Part shown: piece by piece, positions 5,737 through 10,913 of the stretch | How positions within the stretch are numbered: position 1 is the stretch's first letter | Layout of the letters: each line of letters begins with the position of its first letter | DNA from: Baffinella frigidus | Taxonomy: Eukaryota > Cryptophyceae > Cryptomonadales > Baffinellaceae | Direction: 5' to 3' | Assembly: GCA_026770585.1 (NCBI GenBank) | Contig: MU646450.1 | Span: 183,599 to 194,511, forward strand | Length of the DNA stretch: 10,913 nucleotides | Program-made: the position numbers and the translations under genes | The notes under the pieces: generated by a model | What the model saw: the letters and a program-made list of their open reading frames with translations, nothing else | What the model was told of the DNA's origin: nothing | Databases searched by the model: none

Positions 5737-5820
5737 TTGGAGGCCCGGCAGCGCGAGGTGACGACGCTCGAGGGCACCCTCTCGGCCATGAAACTCCACG
5801 CCTATAAGCACCGCCTCCAG
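5737..5820 (+). CDS. Exon 6 of the unknown gene (28 codons)
   Basis: Acceptor CCCACACACAG, donor CTCCAG|GTGCTA, phase 0 on both sides. It begins LEARQREVTTLEGTLSAMK and ends HAYKHRLQ, with regularly spaced Leu and charged residues suggesting a helix or coiled coil. It is the intact third copy after two broken ones at 5286 and 5518. A telomere-like tract starts within four bases of the donor. Confidence 0.8.
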
Positions 5821-5823
5821 GTG

Positions 5824-6090
5824 CTAAACCCGAAACCCGAAACCCGAAACCCTGAACCCTGAACCCTAAACTCTAAACTCTAAACCCTAAACCCTGAACC
5901 CTACTTTACATTGCTCCCTCCCGTCCCTGCTCTCTAAGCCCTGGACCCTAAACCCCAAACCCCACACCCTAAACCCTACACCCCAAACCCTAAACCCCAA
6001 ATCACAAACCCTCAACCCCTAACCCTAACCCCCAAACCCCAAACCCTTAACCCTAAACCCTAAACCCTAAACCCTACTCCCTGCACCCTA
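5824..6090 (+). repeat. Intron 6 made almost wholly of telomere-like repeats
   Basis: CCCGAAA, CCCTGAA, CCCTAAA and CCCCAAA variants fill the intron between exons 6 and 7, interrupted only by about 35 unrelated bases at 5903-5940. The intron ends CCCGTGTGCAG. Confidence 0.9.
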
Positions 6091-6111
6091 AACGCTGTGT
6101 CCCGTGTGCAG

Positions 6112-6207
6112 TACAAGATGGAAGCGAAGCCTGACGCGAGCAAGGAGGCGAAGTGGGAGGCAGCCAACGCCAAGTTCGAGGGCAAGGCCGCGACCCTCTT
6201 CTCCAAG
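6112..6207 (+). CDS. Exon 7 of the unknown gene (32 codons)
   Basis: Acceptor GTGTGCAG, donor TCCAAG|GTGTCT, phase 0 on both sides. It begins YKMEAKPDASKEAKWEAAN and ends GKAATLFSK. It is Lys/Ala/Glu-rich and probably helical. Codon third positions are mostly G or C. A shortened copy of its second half lies at 6350-6385. Confidence 0.8.
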
Positions 6208-6228
6208 GTGTCTTCCTAACCCCTACGC

Positions 6229-6350
6229 CTCTAGAAGGTCACGTGTTTGAAAGCGGCGGTAGAAGGTTCTGGAAGCCTCTGGAAGGTCGTTTACTGCACG
6301 CACGTGTTTGAAAGCTGGCGTGGAAGGTTCTAGAAGCCTCTAGAAGGTCA
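6229..6350 (+). repeat. Two direct repeats of about 65 bp with TTCTAGAAGCCTCTAGAAGG
   Basis: CACGTGTTTGAAAGC followed by GGAAGGTTCTrGAAGCCTCT occurs at 6241 and 6301. The same CCTCTAGAAGGTCACGTG boundary opens the first unit. It is intronic. Confidence 0.8.
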
Positions 6351-6385
6351 AGGTCGAGGGGAAGGCCTCCCTCCTCCTCTCCCAG
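6350..6385 (+). pseudogene. Partial copy of the exon 7 3' end, possibly a mini-exon
   Basis: AAGGTCGAGGGGAAGGCCTC to CTCCCAG|GTGCTT parallels exon 7's last 12 codons (KFEGKAATLFSK becomes KVEGKASLLLSQ). TCAAG|GTC could serve as an acceptor in phase 0, so a used 33-nt exon is possible but unproven. Confidence 0.5.
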
Positions 6386-6434
6386 GTGCTTAAACCCCAC
6401 ACACTGAACCCTGCACCCTAACAGCGCCCCGATT

Positions 6435-6470
6435 TAATATATTATTATTAATAATAATAATAACAATCAG
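6435..6470 (+). repeat. TAA/AAT trinucleotide microsatellite
   Basis: ATTATTATTAATAATAATAA type repeat before broken exon 8 copy 1. The corresponding place before the true exon 8 holds GATGAG/GATGAT repeats at 6578-6624, so the same tandem unit carries two different trinucleotide tracts. Confidence 0.85.
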
Positions 6471-6509
6471 GACAATGCGTTGACGTGGGGTGTGGGCGAA
6501 ATGGCGCAG

Positions 6510-6557
6510 GTGAAGGTGACGCTGGGAGTGGATGGGGCGCGGCTGGACACGGACATC
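6510..6557 (+). pseudogene. Broken exon 8 5' copy
   Basis: Follows ATGGCGCAG and reads VKVTLGVDGARLDTDI, then meets TAG at 6561. Its upstream CAATCAGGACA...GACGTGGG matches the sequence before the true exon 8, so the duplication covers the intron end plus 16 codons. Confidence 0.75.
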
Positions 6558-6676
6558 TCCTAGTGATAATAGTGATAATGAGGATGAGGATGAGGATGAC
6601 GATGAGGATGATGATGATGATGGTAGCAATCAGGACACCGCGCAGCATAATGAGGTGACGTGGGTTGGGCTTGCAG

Positions 6677-6775
6677 GTGAAGACGACGCTGGGGGTGGAT
6701 GGGGCGCGGCTGGACAAGGACGTCGCGACGATGCAGGATGTGAAGCGCGCGGAGCTGTGGGACGCAGGGCACCCG
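6677..6775 (+). CDS. Exon 8 of the unknown gene (33 codons)
   Basis: Acceptor GGGCTTGCAG, donor CACCCG|GTACAC, phase 0 on both sides. It begins VKTTLGVDGARLDKDVATM and ends RAELWDAGHP. It is an amphipathic, probably helical segment. The donor end is copied at 6849-6865 (DAAHP|GTACAC) and 7001-7010 (CACCCG|GTACAC), and the acceptor end at 6510. No family is recognised. Confidence 0.75.
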
Positions 6776-6787
6776 GTACACTTCCGC

Positions 6788-6848
6788 AATCAGTCAACTT
6801 CCAAACGTAATCAGTCAACTTCCAAACGTAGTCAGCCAACTCGTGTAG
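6788..6848 (+). repeat. 21-bp tandem repeat AATCAGTCAACTTCCAAACG
   Basis: Two exact units (6788, 6809) and a third diverged one ending AGCCAACTCGTGTAG. A further copy, CAAACGTAATCAGTCAACTC, lies at 7080-7099. AGTCAACTCGT recalls the 3' arm of the stem-loop acceptor module. Confidence 0.8.
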
Positions 6849-6865
6849 TGGACGCGGCCCACCCG
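6849..6865 (+). pseudogene. Copy of the exon 8 3' end with donor
   Basis: TGGACGCGGCCCACCCG|GTACAC repeats the TGGGACGCAGGGCACCCG|GTACAC end of exon 8. GTGTAG directly before it could act as an acceptor, but the frame and use are unknown. A shorter copy is at 7001-7010. Confidence 0.5.
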
Positions 6866-6956
6866 GTACACTTCCAAACTTAAATACGCTAAACCTGATG
6901 GGAGGCATTCGCAAAAGTGCAAAAGTCAACTCCCCCTCGACCTCGGGTCAAGTTTT

Positions 6957-6988
6957 GGCGGAACCCCCCCTTTTCGGGGGATTCTGCC
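6957..6988. repeat. Small hairpin GGCGGAACCCCCC / GGGGGATTCTGCC
   Basis: Arms of 13-14 nt with two mismatches around TTTTC. Intronic; no evidence for a terminator role in this eukaryotic setting. Confidence 0.55.
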
Positions 6989-7134
6989 CTTGCGTCAACT
7001 TACCCACCCGGTACACGTGAGGTCCTTGAGGTTCGTCGAGCTCCCAACATAGGCGGACACTGGAACTTGTTCTAACTTCCAAACGTAATCAGTCAACTCG
7101 TACAGTGAACGCCTGGGCGCAGCCACGGTCCCAC

Positions 7135-7161
7135 TCCTCTCTCCCTCTCTCCCGCTATCTG

Positions 7162-7202
<41 letters not shown>

Positions 7203-7412
7203 CTCTCGCTCTCTCATCTGTCTCTCTCGCTCTCTCTCTCTCTATCTATCTCTCTCGCTCTCTCGCTCTCTCTCGCTCTCTCGCGCTCTCTCTGTCTCTC
7301 TCGCTCTCTCGCTCTCTCGCTCTCTCGCGCTCTATCTGTCTCTCTTGCTCTCTCGCTCTCTCGTTCTATCTCTCTCTCGCGCGCGCTCTCTCTCTCACAC
7401 ACCCACACACAG
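7135..7412 (+). repeat. Long CT microsatellite (about 260 nt) ending in CACACAG
   Basis: (CT)n with CGCTCTC interruptions, pyrimidine on the transcribed-strand sense, then CACACACCCACACACAG. It would be a very long polypyrimidine tract before an AG at 7412, but what follows (ACACGTCGCCCACCCGGGAG) is only a faint echo of the exon 8 end and I do not call an exon. Confidence 0.9.
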
Positions 7413-7473
7413 ACACGTCGCCCACCCGGGAGCAGACAAGGCTCCCTTCACTCCCGACACCCGCCACAACCTA

Positions 7474-7516
7474 CTGGGGTTAGGGTTTAGGAGGGTTTAG
7501 GAGGGTTTAGGCGGGT
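7474..7516 (-). repeat. Telomere-like tract in the reverse (TTTAGGG) orientation
   Basis: GGGTTTAGGA occurs three times. This and 7872-7963 are the only telomere-like tracts in the window that are G-rich on the + strand. Confidence 0.75.
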
Positions 7517-7536
7517 TGATAGACTCAGGGTTGGAT

Positions 7537-7629
7537 GGCTCTGGGAGGCGACACGCGAGAGCAGAACATGCTCTAGAGAGTCACCTACCCAGAGCCATAT
7601 ATCACCGAGTATGCAACGTATACGAAGAT
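7537..7629 (+). repeat. Conserved fold-back module H, copy 1
   Basis: GGCTCTGGGAGGCGACACGC ... GTCaCCTACCCAGAGyC pair as stem arms enclosing GAGAGCAGAA/TGCTCT; then TATATCACCGAGTAT and AACGTATACG follow. About 93 bp match 10034-10128 at roughly 90 percent. The second half is repeated in tandem at 7631-7678. Confidence 0.75.
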
Positions 7630-7871
7630 AGTCACCTACCCAGAGTCATATATTACCAAGTATAAACGTATACGAAGATTAGGAGGGCCCTGGGCGCGAT
7701 GGCCCCCCCACACGAGAATGCTAGAGGGGCCTATTTAAAACCGATGTGCTTTTAAAAGTGGGCATTTGTGTAGTAACTTTCTTGATGGGTCACGTAACTA
7801 GCCATATATTGGCCAGTCACGAGGTTGGAACATCTATCCTGGTACAACTATTTACAACCCCACATATAAAT

Positions 7872-7963
7872 GGGGTGTGGGGTGTGGGGTGTGGGTTTGG
7901 GGGTTGGGACTTGGGGGTTGGGCTTTGGGGTTAAGAGTTTAGGGTTTAGGGTGTGGGGTGTGG
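7872..7963 (+). repeat. G-run tract with quadruplex potential
   Basis: Repeated GGGGTGT units, then GGGTTTGGGGGTTGGGACTT and TTTAGGGTTTAGGG. More than four runs of three or more G separated by 2-5 bases lie on the + strand. The tract looks like drifted reverse-orientation telomere repeat. Confidence 0.8.
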
Positions 7964-8230
7964 AGTGCGATGGTCCAACCCACAGAAGTCATGTATGCAG
8001 ACATTAGGCTGTTGGCCATTTCGGGGTGGAGGGAATAAACTCATGAGTGTCCACACCCACCCTACCCCCCTTCCTCACCCACCCTACTCCCCTTCCTCTT
8101 CTTTATTGATGACACTCTCAGGCCTCCGAAAGCAAAAATGCTTTCTCTGCAGTCCTTTCTACGAAAGGGCGTGTCGTTGGCATATGTTGGGAGCATTTAA
8201 AACCTAAAGGACCTAGAGGCCTAGAAACGA

Positions 8231-8508
8231 GTATCCCGCATCCCGCATCCCGAATCCGAATCCCAAATCTCATCCGGTCCGGTCAGGTATTTGATTTGAA
8301 TGGTTCGGAGTCCCCCAAATGCACGAAATTTACCACACGTTTGATCATACTAGTAATAATAAGGGCTGGACGTGACAGACGTGTAGTAAATTTCGTTCAT
8401 TTGGGGGAACTCCGAACCATTTAAATCAAATACCTGACGGGATGAAATCGGGTGGAGACGGCGGCACCGCACGCCAGCGTATCCCGAATCCCGAATCCCG
8501 AATCCCGA
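8231..8508 (+). repeat. Direct TATCCCGmATCCCG arrays flanking fold-back B2
   Basis: Arrays of ATCCCGC/ATCCCGA at 8231-8262 and 8480-8508 lie in the same orientation on either side of the element at 8283-8437. They look like a duplicated flank, not a short target-site duplication. From 7964 to 8230 I see nothing assignable. Confidence 0.6.
8283..8437. mobile_element. Fold-back element B2 (core ACGAAATTTACTACACG)
   Basis: Arms of 57-58 bp (TCAGGTATTTGATTTGAATG ... CACACG) pair at about 54 positions around a 40-nt loop. The inner ACGAAATTTACYACACG is related to the core of B1 and B3, while the middle arm is unrelated. CTCATCCGG / GGATGAAAT just outside extends the pairing with a 4-nt gap. Confidence 0.8.
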
Positions 8509-8518
8509 GCGAGCGATT

Positions 8519-8577
8519 GAGAGAGAGAGAGAGAGAGAGAGAGAATCCCCAGCGAGTGATACAGAGAGAGAGAGAGA

Positions 8578-8618
<41 letters not shown>

Positions 8619-8622
8619 GGAG
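8519..8622 (+). repeat. GA microsatellite (two blocks)
   Basis: (GA)12 at 8519-8544 and a longer GA/GAAA block at 8562-8622, separated by ATCCCCAGCGAGTGATAC. Confidence 0.9.
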
Positions 8623-8655
8623 TGAGGACCTAGTCCTGACCCCAACACCCTGCAG

Positions 8656-8695
8656 GCGGCGACGTAGGCAGCGCACGCGAAGCCGGCGAAGCAGA
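8656..8695 (+). pseudogene. Broken exon 9 copy 1
   Basis: The same 35-nt intron end as the true exon 9 (GTGAGGACCTAGTCCTGACC...CCCTGCAG at 8621-8655), then GCGGCGACGTAGGCAGCG with an in-frame TAG at the fourth codon. Confidence 0.7.
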
Positions 8696-8701
8696 TAATG
8701 G

Positions 8702-8817
8702 ATCCCTATGTGTTCATAGGAGTTGGAAGAAGATGAATTAGGGCCCTAAGTAAATTTAATTAGGGCAGAATCCGGTTTGGTAGTCCATTTTCTTTTAGAT
8801 TAGACATGTTCCCGGAT
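8702..8817 (+). mobile_element. Element fragment C2
   Basis: 8702-8778 is the reverse complement of 5391-5466. 8783-8817 (GTCCATTTTCTTTTAGATTA to CCCGGAT) matches 5466-5500 directly. One of the two copies therefore carries an internal inversion of about 77 bp. It lies 11 nt before broken exon 9 copy 2. Confidence 0.7.
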
Positions 8818-8828
8818 GGACCCTGCAG

Positions 8829-8870
8829 GCGGCGATGGAGGCAGTGCACGCGACGCTGACGACGCGCGCG
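8829..8870 (+). pseudogene. Exon 9 copy 2, running into a GA tract
   Basis: After GGACCCTGCAG reads AAMEAVHATLTTRA, then the frame dissolves into (GA)n at 8871. It keeps an intact acceptor. Confidence 0.65.
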
Positions 8871-8952
8871 CGAGAGAGAGAGAGAAAGAGAGAGAGAGAG
8901 GGAGAGAGAGAGGGAGAGAGCGAGGGAGAGGGCGAGAGCGAGAGAGAGAGCG

Positions 8953-9005
<53 letters not shown>

Positions 9006-9036
9006 GCGAGGGAGAGTGAGAGAGAGAGAGAGAGCG
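8871..9036 (+). repeat. GA microsatellite within exon 9 copy 2
   Basis: Begins at CGCGCGAGAG, the same exon position from which the tract at 9197 grows, and ends just before the intron end of the true exon 9. Confidence 0.9.
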
Positions 9037-9069
9037 TGAGGACCTAGTCCTGACCCCAACACCCTGCAG

Positions 9070-9135
9070 GCGGCGGCGGAGGCAGCGACGCTGACGACGC
9101 ACGCACAGCACGGCAAGGCGGCCCGCCAGGGCAAG
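9070..9135 (+). CDS. Exon 9 of the unknown gene (22 codons)
   Basis: Acceptor CCCTGCAG, donor GGCAAG|GTACCC, phase 0 on both sides. Reads AAAEAATLTTHAQHG and ends KAARQGK. It is Ala-rich. It is the only uninterrupted copy among at least four. The short hairpin AGGAC-CTA-GTCCT with TCCTGAC, a branch-point-like sequence, lies about 20-30 nt before the acceptor and is also present before copy 1. Confidence 0.65.
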
Positions 9136-9169
9136 GTACCCCCGATCCCTAATCCTTAGCATAGGGTAC

Positions 9170-9378
9170 GCGCACGTGAAGCTGACGACGCACGCGCGAG
9201 AGGGAGAGAGCGAGAGAGAGAGAGAGAGGGGGGGAGAGAGAGGGAGGGAGAGAGAGAGAGCGAGAGAGCGAGAGAGAGAGAGCGAGAGAGCGAGAGAGAG
9301 TATCGATGAGGGACAAGGTCGTTCTGGTGTGGCGATCCGCACGCACACCACGGCAAGGCGGCGCCCGCCCGCCAGGGC
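9170..9378 (+). pseudogene. Exon 9 copy split by a GA tract
   Basis: AAGCTGACGACGCACGCG (9180-9196) is the middle of exon 9. A GA tract follows (9197-9300), then 30 unrelated bases, then the exon's end (ACCACGGCAAGGCGG to GCCAGGGCAA, 9346-9380), which has lost the donor GGTA and joins straight to CCCCGATCCC. Confidence 0.65.
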
Positions 9379-9380
9379 AA

Positions 9381-9464
9381 CCCCGATCCCTAAGGAGAGA
9401 TGGGTAATTAATTGCCAAGCTTTACCCCGATCCCTAAGGAGAGATTGTTAATTTATTGCCAAGC
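9381..9464 (+). repeat. Tandem duplication, 40-bp unit
   Basis: CCCCGATCCCTAAGGAGAGA to ATTGCCAAGC, twice with 4 bases between. CCCCGATCCCTAA also follows the true exon 9 donor at 9138, so the unit derives from the start of intron 9. From 9465 to 9770 nothing is recognised beyond short CAGCTGAT/GTGCTGAT repeats (9640-9710). Confidence 0.8.
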
Positions 9465-9770
9465 GACCAGGCTGGCGCGTCAGCACCGCTGCCGAGAGAT
9501 TCGTCATGCAGTGCCATTCAGTGCCAAACAACCAGTGCATGCCTTCCGCATTGTGCCACTAGCTGTACCCCGTGTCGGCCGCTCATGCGAGCATTTTCCG
9601 GGTGGGTTCTAACTCCACCTCCTACAAGGGTTGTTATATCAGCTGGGTGCTGATACGGATCAGCACTTGTCAGCAATATTAGCAAAACAGCTGATGTATG
9701 TGCTGATGATACACTCAGGGTTGGTTGGCTCAACGGATTTGCATTCATCACATCACTCATCACATCCACA

Positions 9771-9868
9771 GGGGCATGACCACTCGAGGCTGGAAGAGGG
9801 GGTATTTTAAATGTGGGGTTGTTAAATTTAGTACCAGTCACGGGCATGCTTGGTCACGTAGCTCAAGC
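9771..9868 (+). repeat. Dispersed repeat R2, copy b
   Basis: Partner of 993-1107: GCATGACCACTCGAGGCTGG, TATTTTAAATGTGG and TTGGTCACGTAGCTC. Then comes a (TA)6 run and a GCGC-rich alternating stretch (9889-9975). Confidence 0.55.
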
Positions 9869-10033
9869 ACCACGCGTTCTCGCCGGTCTGATATATATAT
9901 CTCTCTGCGCGACCGGGCGTGCGAGATGTGCGCGTGCGTCCCGCGCTTCCTGCGCGAGACCGCGCGCGCGCTCACGTGAGAGCAGAAAGCCACTCTGAGA
10001 CGAAGGGGTGATATCTGAGGGTGGTGAGAGGTG

Positions 10034-10128
10034 GGCTCTGGGAGGCGACACGCGAGAGCAGAAAGATGCTCTAGAGAGTCGCCTACCCAGAGTCGTATAT
10101 CACCGAGTATACAACGTATACGAAAATA
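10034..10128 (+). repeat. Conserved fold-back module H, copy 2
   Basis: Partner of 7537-7629. Here the stem is better preserved: GGCTCTGGGAGGCGAC / GTCGCCTACCCAGAGTC. The inner GAGAGCA/TGCTCT stem is also kept. A smaller echo of the inner part (GTGAGAGCAGAAAGCC) lies at 9976. Confidence 0.75.
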
Positions 10129-10151
10129 AGTCTCCCCACGAGGCCTCACAG

Positions 10152-10162
10152 TTCGGATGGCT
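10152..10162 (+). pseudogene. Broken exon 10 5' copy
   Basis: GGCCTCACAG then TTCGGATGGCT matches the acceptor and first 11 bases of exon 10 at 10840, then is cut off by the tip of fold-back B3. Confidence 0.65.
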
Positions 10163-10303
10163 TCATCCGAGAAAACCTATTTTTCTTTCATTTCCTGGCA
10201 ACGAAAATTACTACGCAGATGCTTTAATATTATTAGTAAGAACGAATTGTGTAGTAATTTTCGTTGCCAGGAAATGAAAGAAAAATAGGTTTCCACGGAT
10301 AAG
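10161..10303. mobile_element. Fold-back element B3 (core GGCAACGAAAATTACTACRC)
   Basis: Arms 10173-10217 and 10248-10292 are complementary at 44 of 45 positions, starting AAACCTATTTTTCTTTCATT. Outside them CTTCATCCG / CGGATAAG extends the pairing. The core is shared with B1 (3225) and B2 (8283). The arms are its own. No coding capacity. Confidence 0.85.
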
Positions 10304-10324
10304 GCTACGAGTTGATTCTACATT

Positions 10325-10415
10325 CGGGGGGGGGCGGTACAAACTTAACACAGCCTAGTACGCAACGATTTCATCACAGGCAGTCACCTGGCCCCGCCGA
10401 TGTTTCCAGGTACGA
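10325..10415 (+). repeat. Direct repeat R4, left copy
   Basis: GGGGGGGCGGTACAAACTTA ... CAGGCAGTCACCTGGCCC ... TGTTTCCAGG. It matches 10531-10617 at above 80 percent by eye; element A4 lies between. Confidence 0.8.
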
Positions 10416-10424
10416 GTTGACTTG

Positions 10425-10527
10425 TATCCCTTAAGTGGCGGACGGGCGAATATTCGCCCTGGCTCACCCTAGGCAGGTCCTAGGGCCCTACCGTAGGGCG
10501 TATGCGCCTACTCGCCGCTTGAGGGAT
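10425..10527. mobile_element. Fold-back MITE-like element A4
   Basis: TATCCCTTAAGTGGCGG / CCGCTTGAGGGAT ends, 103 bp, with the core GGTCCTAGGGCCCTACCGTA in the opposite orientation to A1 and A2. It lies between the two copies of R4. Confidence 0.8.
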
Positions 10528-10530
10528 GTT

Positions 10531-10617
10531 TGGGGGGGCGGTGCAAACTTGACACAGTCTGGTACGACACGATTCAATCGCAGGCAGTCACCTGGCCCGC
10601 CGGTGTTTCCAGGGTGC
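10531..10617 (+). repeat. Direct repeat R4, right copy
   Basis: Partner of 10325-10415, starting 3 bases after element A4. Confidence 0.8.
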
Positions 10618-10633
10618 GGCATGGCAGGGGCAT

Positions 10634-10678
10634 GTGTATACATATATATGTAATATATATATATATATATATGTGTGT

Positions 10679-10715
<37 letters not shown>
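10634..10715 (+). repeat. Compound AT / GT microsatellite
   Basis: (TA)n from 10637 to 10671, then (GT)n to about 10714, with a single AA interruption. Confidence 0.95.
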
Positions 10716-10718
<3 letters not shown>

Positions 10719-10743
10719 GGGTTTCTCGAAGGGCGTAGGGTTT

Positions 10744-10812
10744 CTCCTGAACCCTCAACCCTCAACAGTTCAAACTGCATCCCAAACCCTAAACCCTAAA
10801 CCCTAAACCTCA
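10744..10812 (+). repeat. Telomere-like tract before exon 10
   Basis: CTGAACCCTCAACCCTCAAC then three CCCTAAA heptamers, 30 nt before the exon 10 acceptor. Confidence 0.85.
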
Positions 10813-10839
10813 AACCAGGAGGGGCCCCCGGCTTCACAG

Positions 10840-10913
10840 TTCGGATGGCTGAAGAAGCACTTCCTCTCTGGCCTCAGCGAGAAGCGCCCCGCCCCGTCCG
10901 CCAACGCGGTGCG
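10840..10913 (+). CDS. Exon 10 of the unknown gene, truncated by the window
   Basis: Acceptor GGCTTCACAG, phase 0. Reads FGWLKKHFLSGLSEKRPAPS and then ANAV, open to the right edge. It is basic and amphipathic at its start, with a Pro/Ala-rich stretch after it. The broken copy at 10152 shares the acceptor and first 11 bases. The gene continues beyond the window. Confidence 0.7.

Larger units (their letters stand above)
362..10913 (+). other. Multi-exon protein gene of unknown function, truncated by the window edge
   Basis: Nine short exons on the + strand join into one open frame of about 260 residues. All introns begin GT and end AG. Phases are 0 except between exons 4 and 5 (phase 2), where CG plus G restores an Arg codon. 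No start or stop codon is placed: exon 1 opens at an acceptor and the last exon runs off the right edge. The product has no visible signal peptide or membrane segment. It is charged, Lys/Ala/Glu-rich, with a probably helical middle (exons 6-9). I do not recognise the family. Introns range from about 290 nt to 2.3 kb and are built almost wholly of repeats. The gene model rests on splice motifs, frame continuity and codon-like composition, not on homology. Alternative exon choice among the duplicated exons cannot be excluded. Confidence 0.65.

Noticed and set aside
6260-6345. TTCTAGAA units resembling heat-shock elements
   Set aside because: They lie in an intron inside a 65-bp direct repeat and lack three properly spaced nGAAn units.
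7105-7500. Long open frames of Ser/Leu/Arg repeats over CT and GA tracts (also 8350-9418 on the other strand)
   Set aside because: They are translations of dinucleotide microsatellites, which stay open in several frames on both strands; no codon bias or splice support.
9600-9625. GGTGGGTTCTAACTCCACC, tRNA T-arm-like hairpin
   Set aside because: The conserved purine and C at the key loop and stem positions are missing and no tRNA body precedes it.

Overview
The window looks like nuclear DNA of a eukaryote. It most resembles a unicellular alga of the green lineage or another protist with plant-type telomere repeats, because interstitial (CCCTAAA)n is everywhere. The species cannot be fixed from the sequence. 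There are no bacterial-style operons, rRNA or tRNA genes. The only coding signal I trust is one protein gene on the + strand that runs off the right edge and perhaps the left. It is cut into at least nine short exons (63-118 nt) by GT-AG introns: 362-424, 2305-2421, 4325-4389, 4842-4959, 5737-5820, 6112-6207, 6677-6775, 9070-9135 and 10840-10913+. The reading frame stays open across all junctions, including one phase-2 intron that joins exons 4 and 5 exactly. The predicted product is hydrophilic and rich in Lys, Ala, Asp and Glu. I do not recognise its family. Layout: 1-361 holds GA-rich repeats and a stem-loop acceptor module. 362-424 is exon 1. 425-2304 is an intron with fold-back elements, a long palindrome and a broken exon 3 copy. 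2305-2577 is exon 3 plus a partial tandem copy. 2578-4324 is an intron with two large fold-backs and a broken exon 4 copy. 4325-6207 carries exons 4-7, separated by telomere-like tracts and extra exon ends. 6208-7012 holds exon 8 and its broken copies. 7013-9069 is a CT/GA-repeat-rich intron with broken exon 9 copies. 9070-9135 is exon 9. 9136-10839 is an intron with more fold-backs, a broken exon 10 copy and an AT/GT microsatellite. 10840 to the end is exon 10. Two patterns stand out. First, nearly every exon has extra partial copies of its own edge (exon end plus adjoining intron), and four of the broken copies stop exactly where a fold-back element begins. Second, the fold-backs form two families. 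Each family shares an inner core, yet individual members have different outer arms that are still self-complementary. Telomere-like heptamer tracts start within a few bases of several splice donors. A small stem-loop with a branch-point-like sequence sits just upstream of two acceptors.
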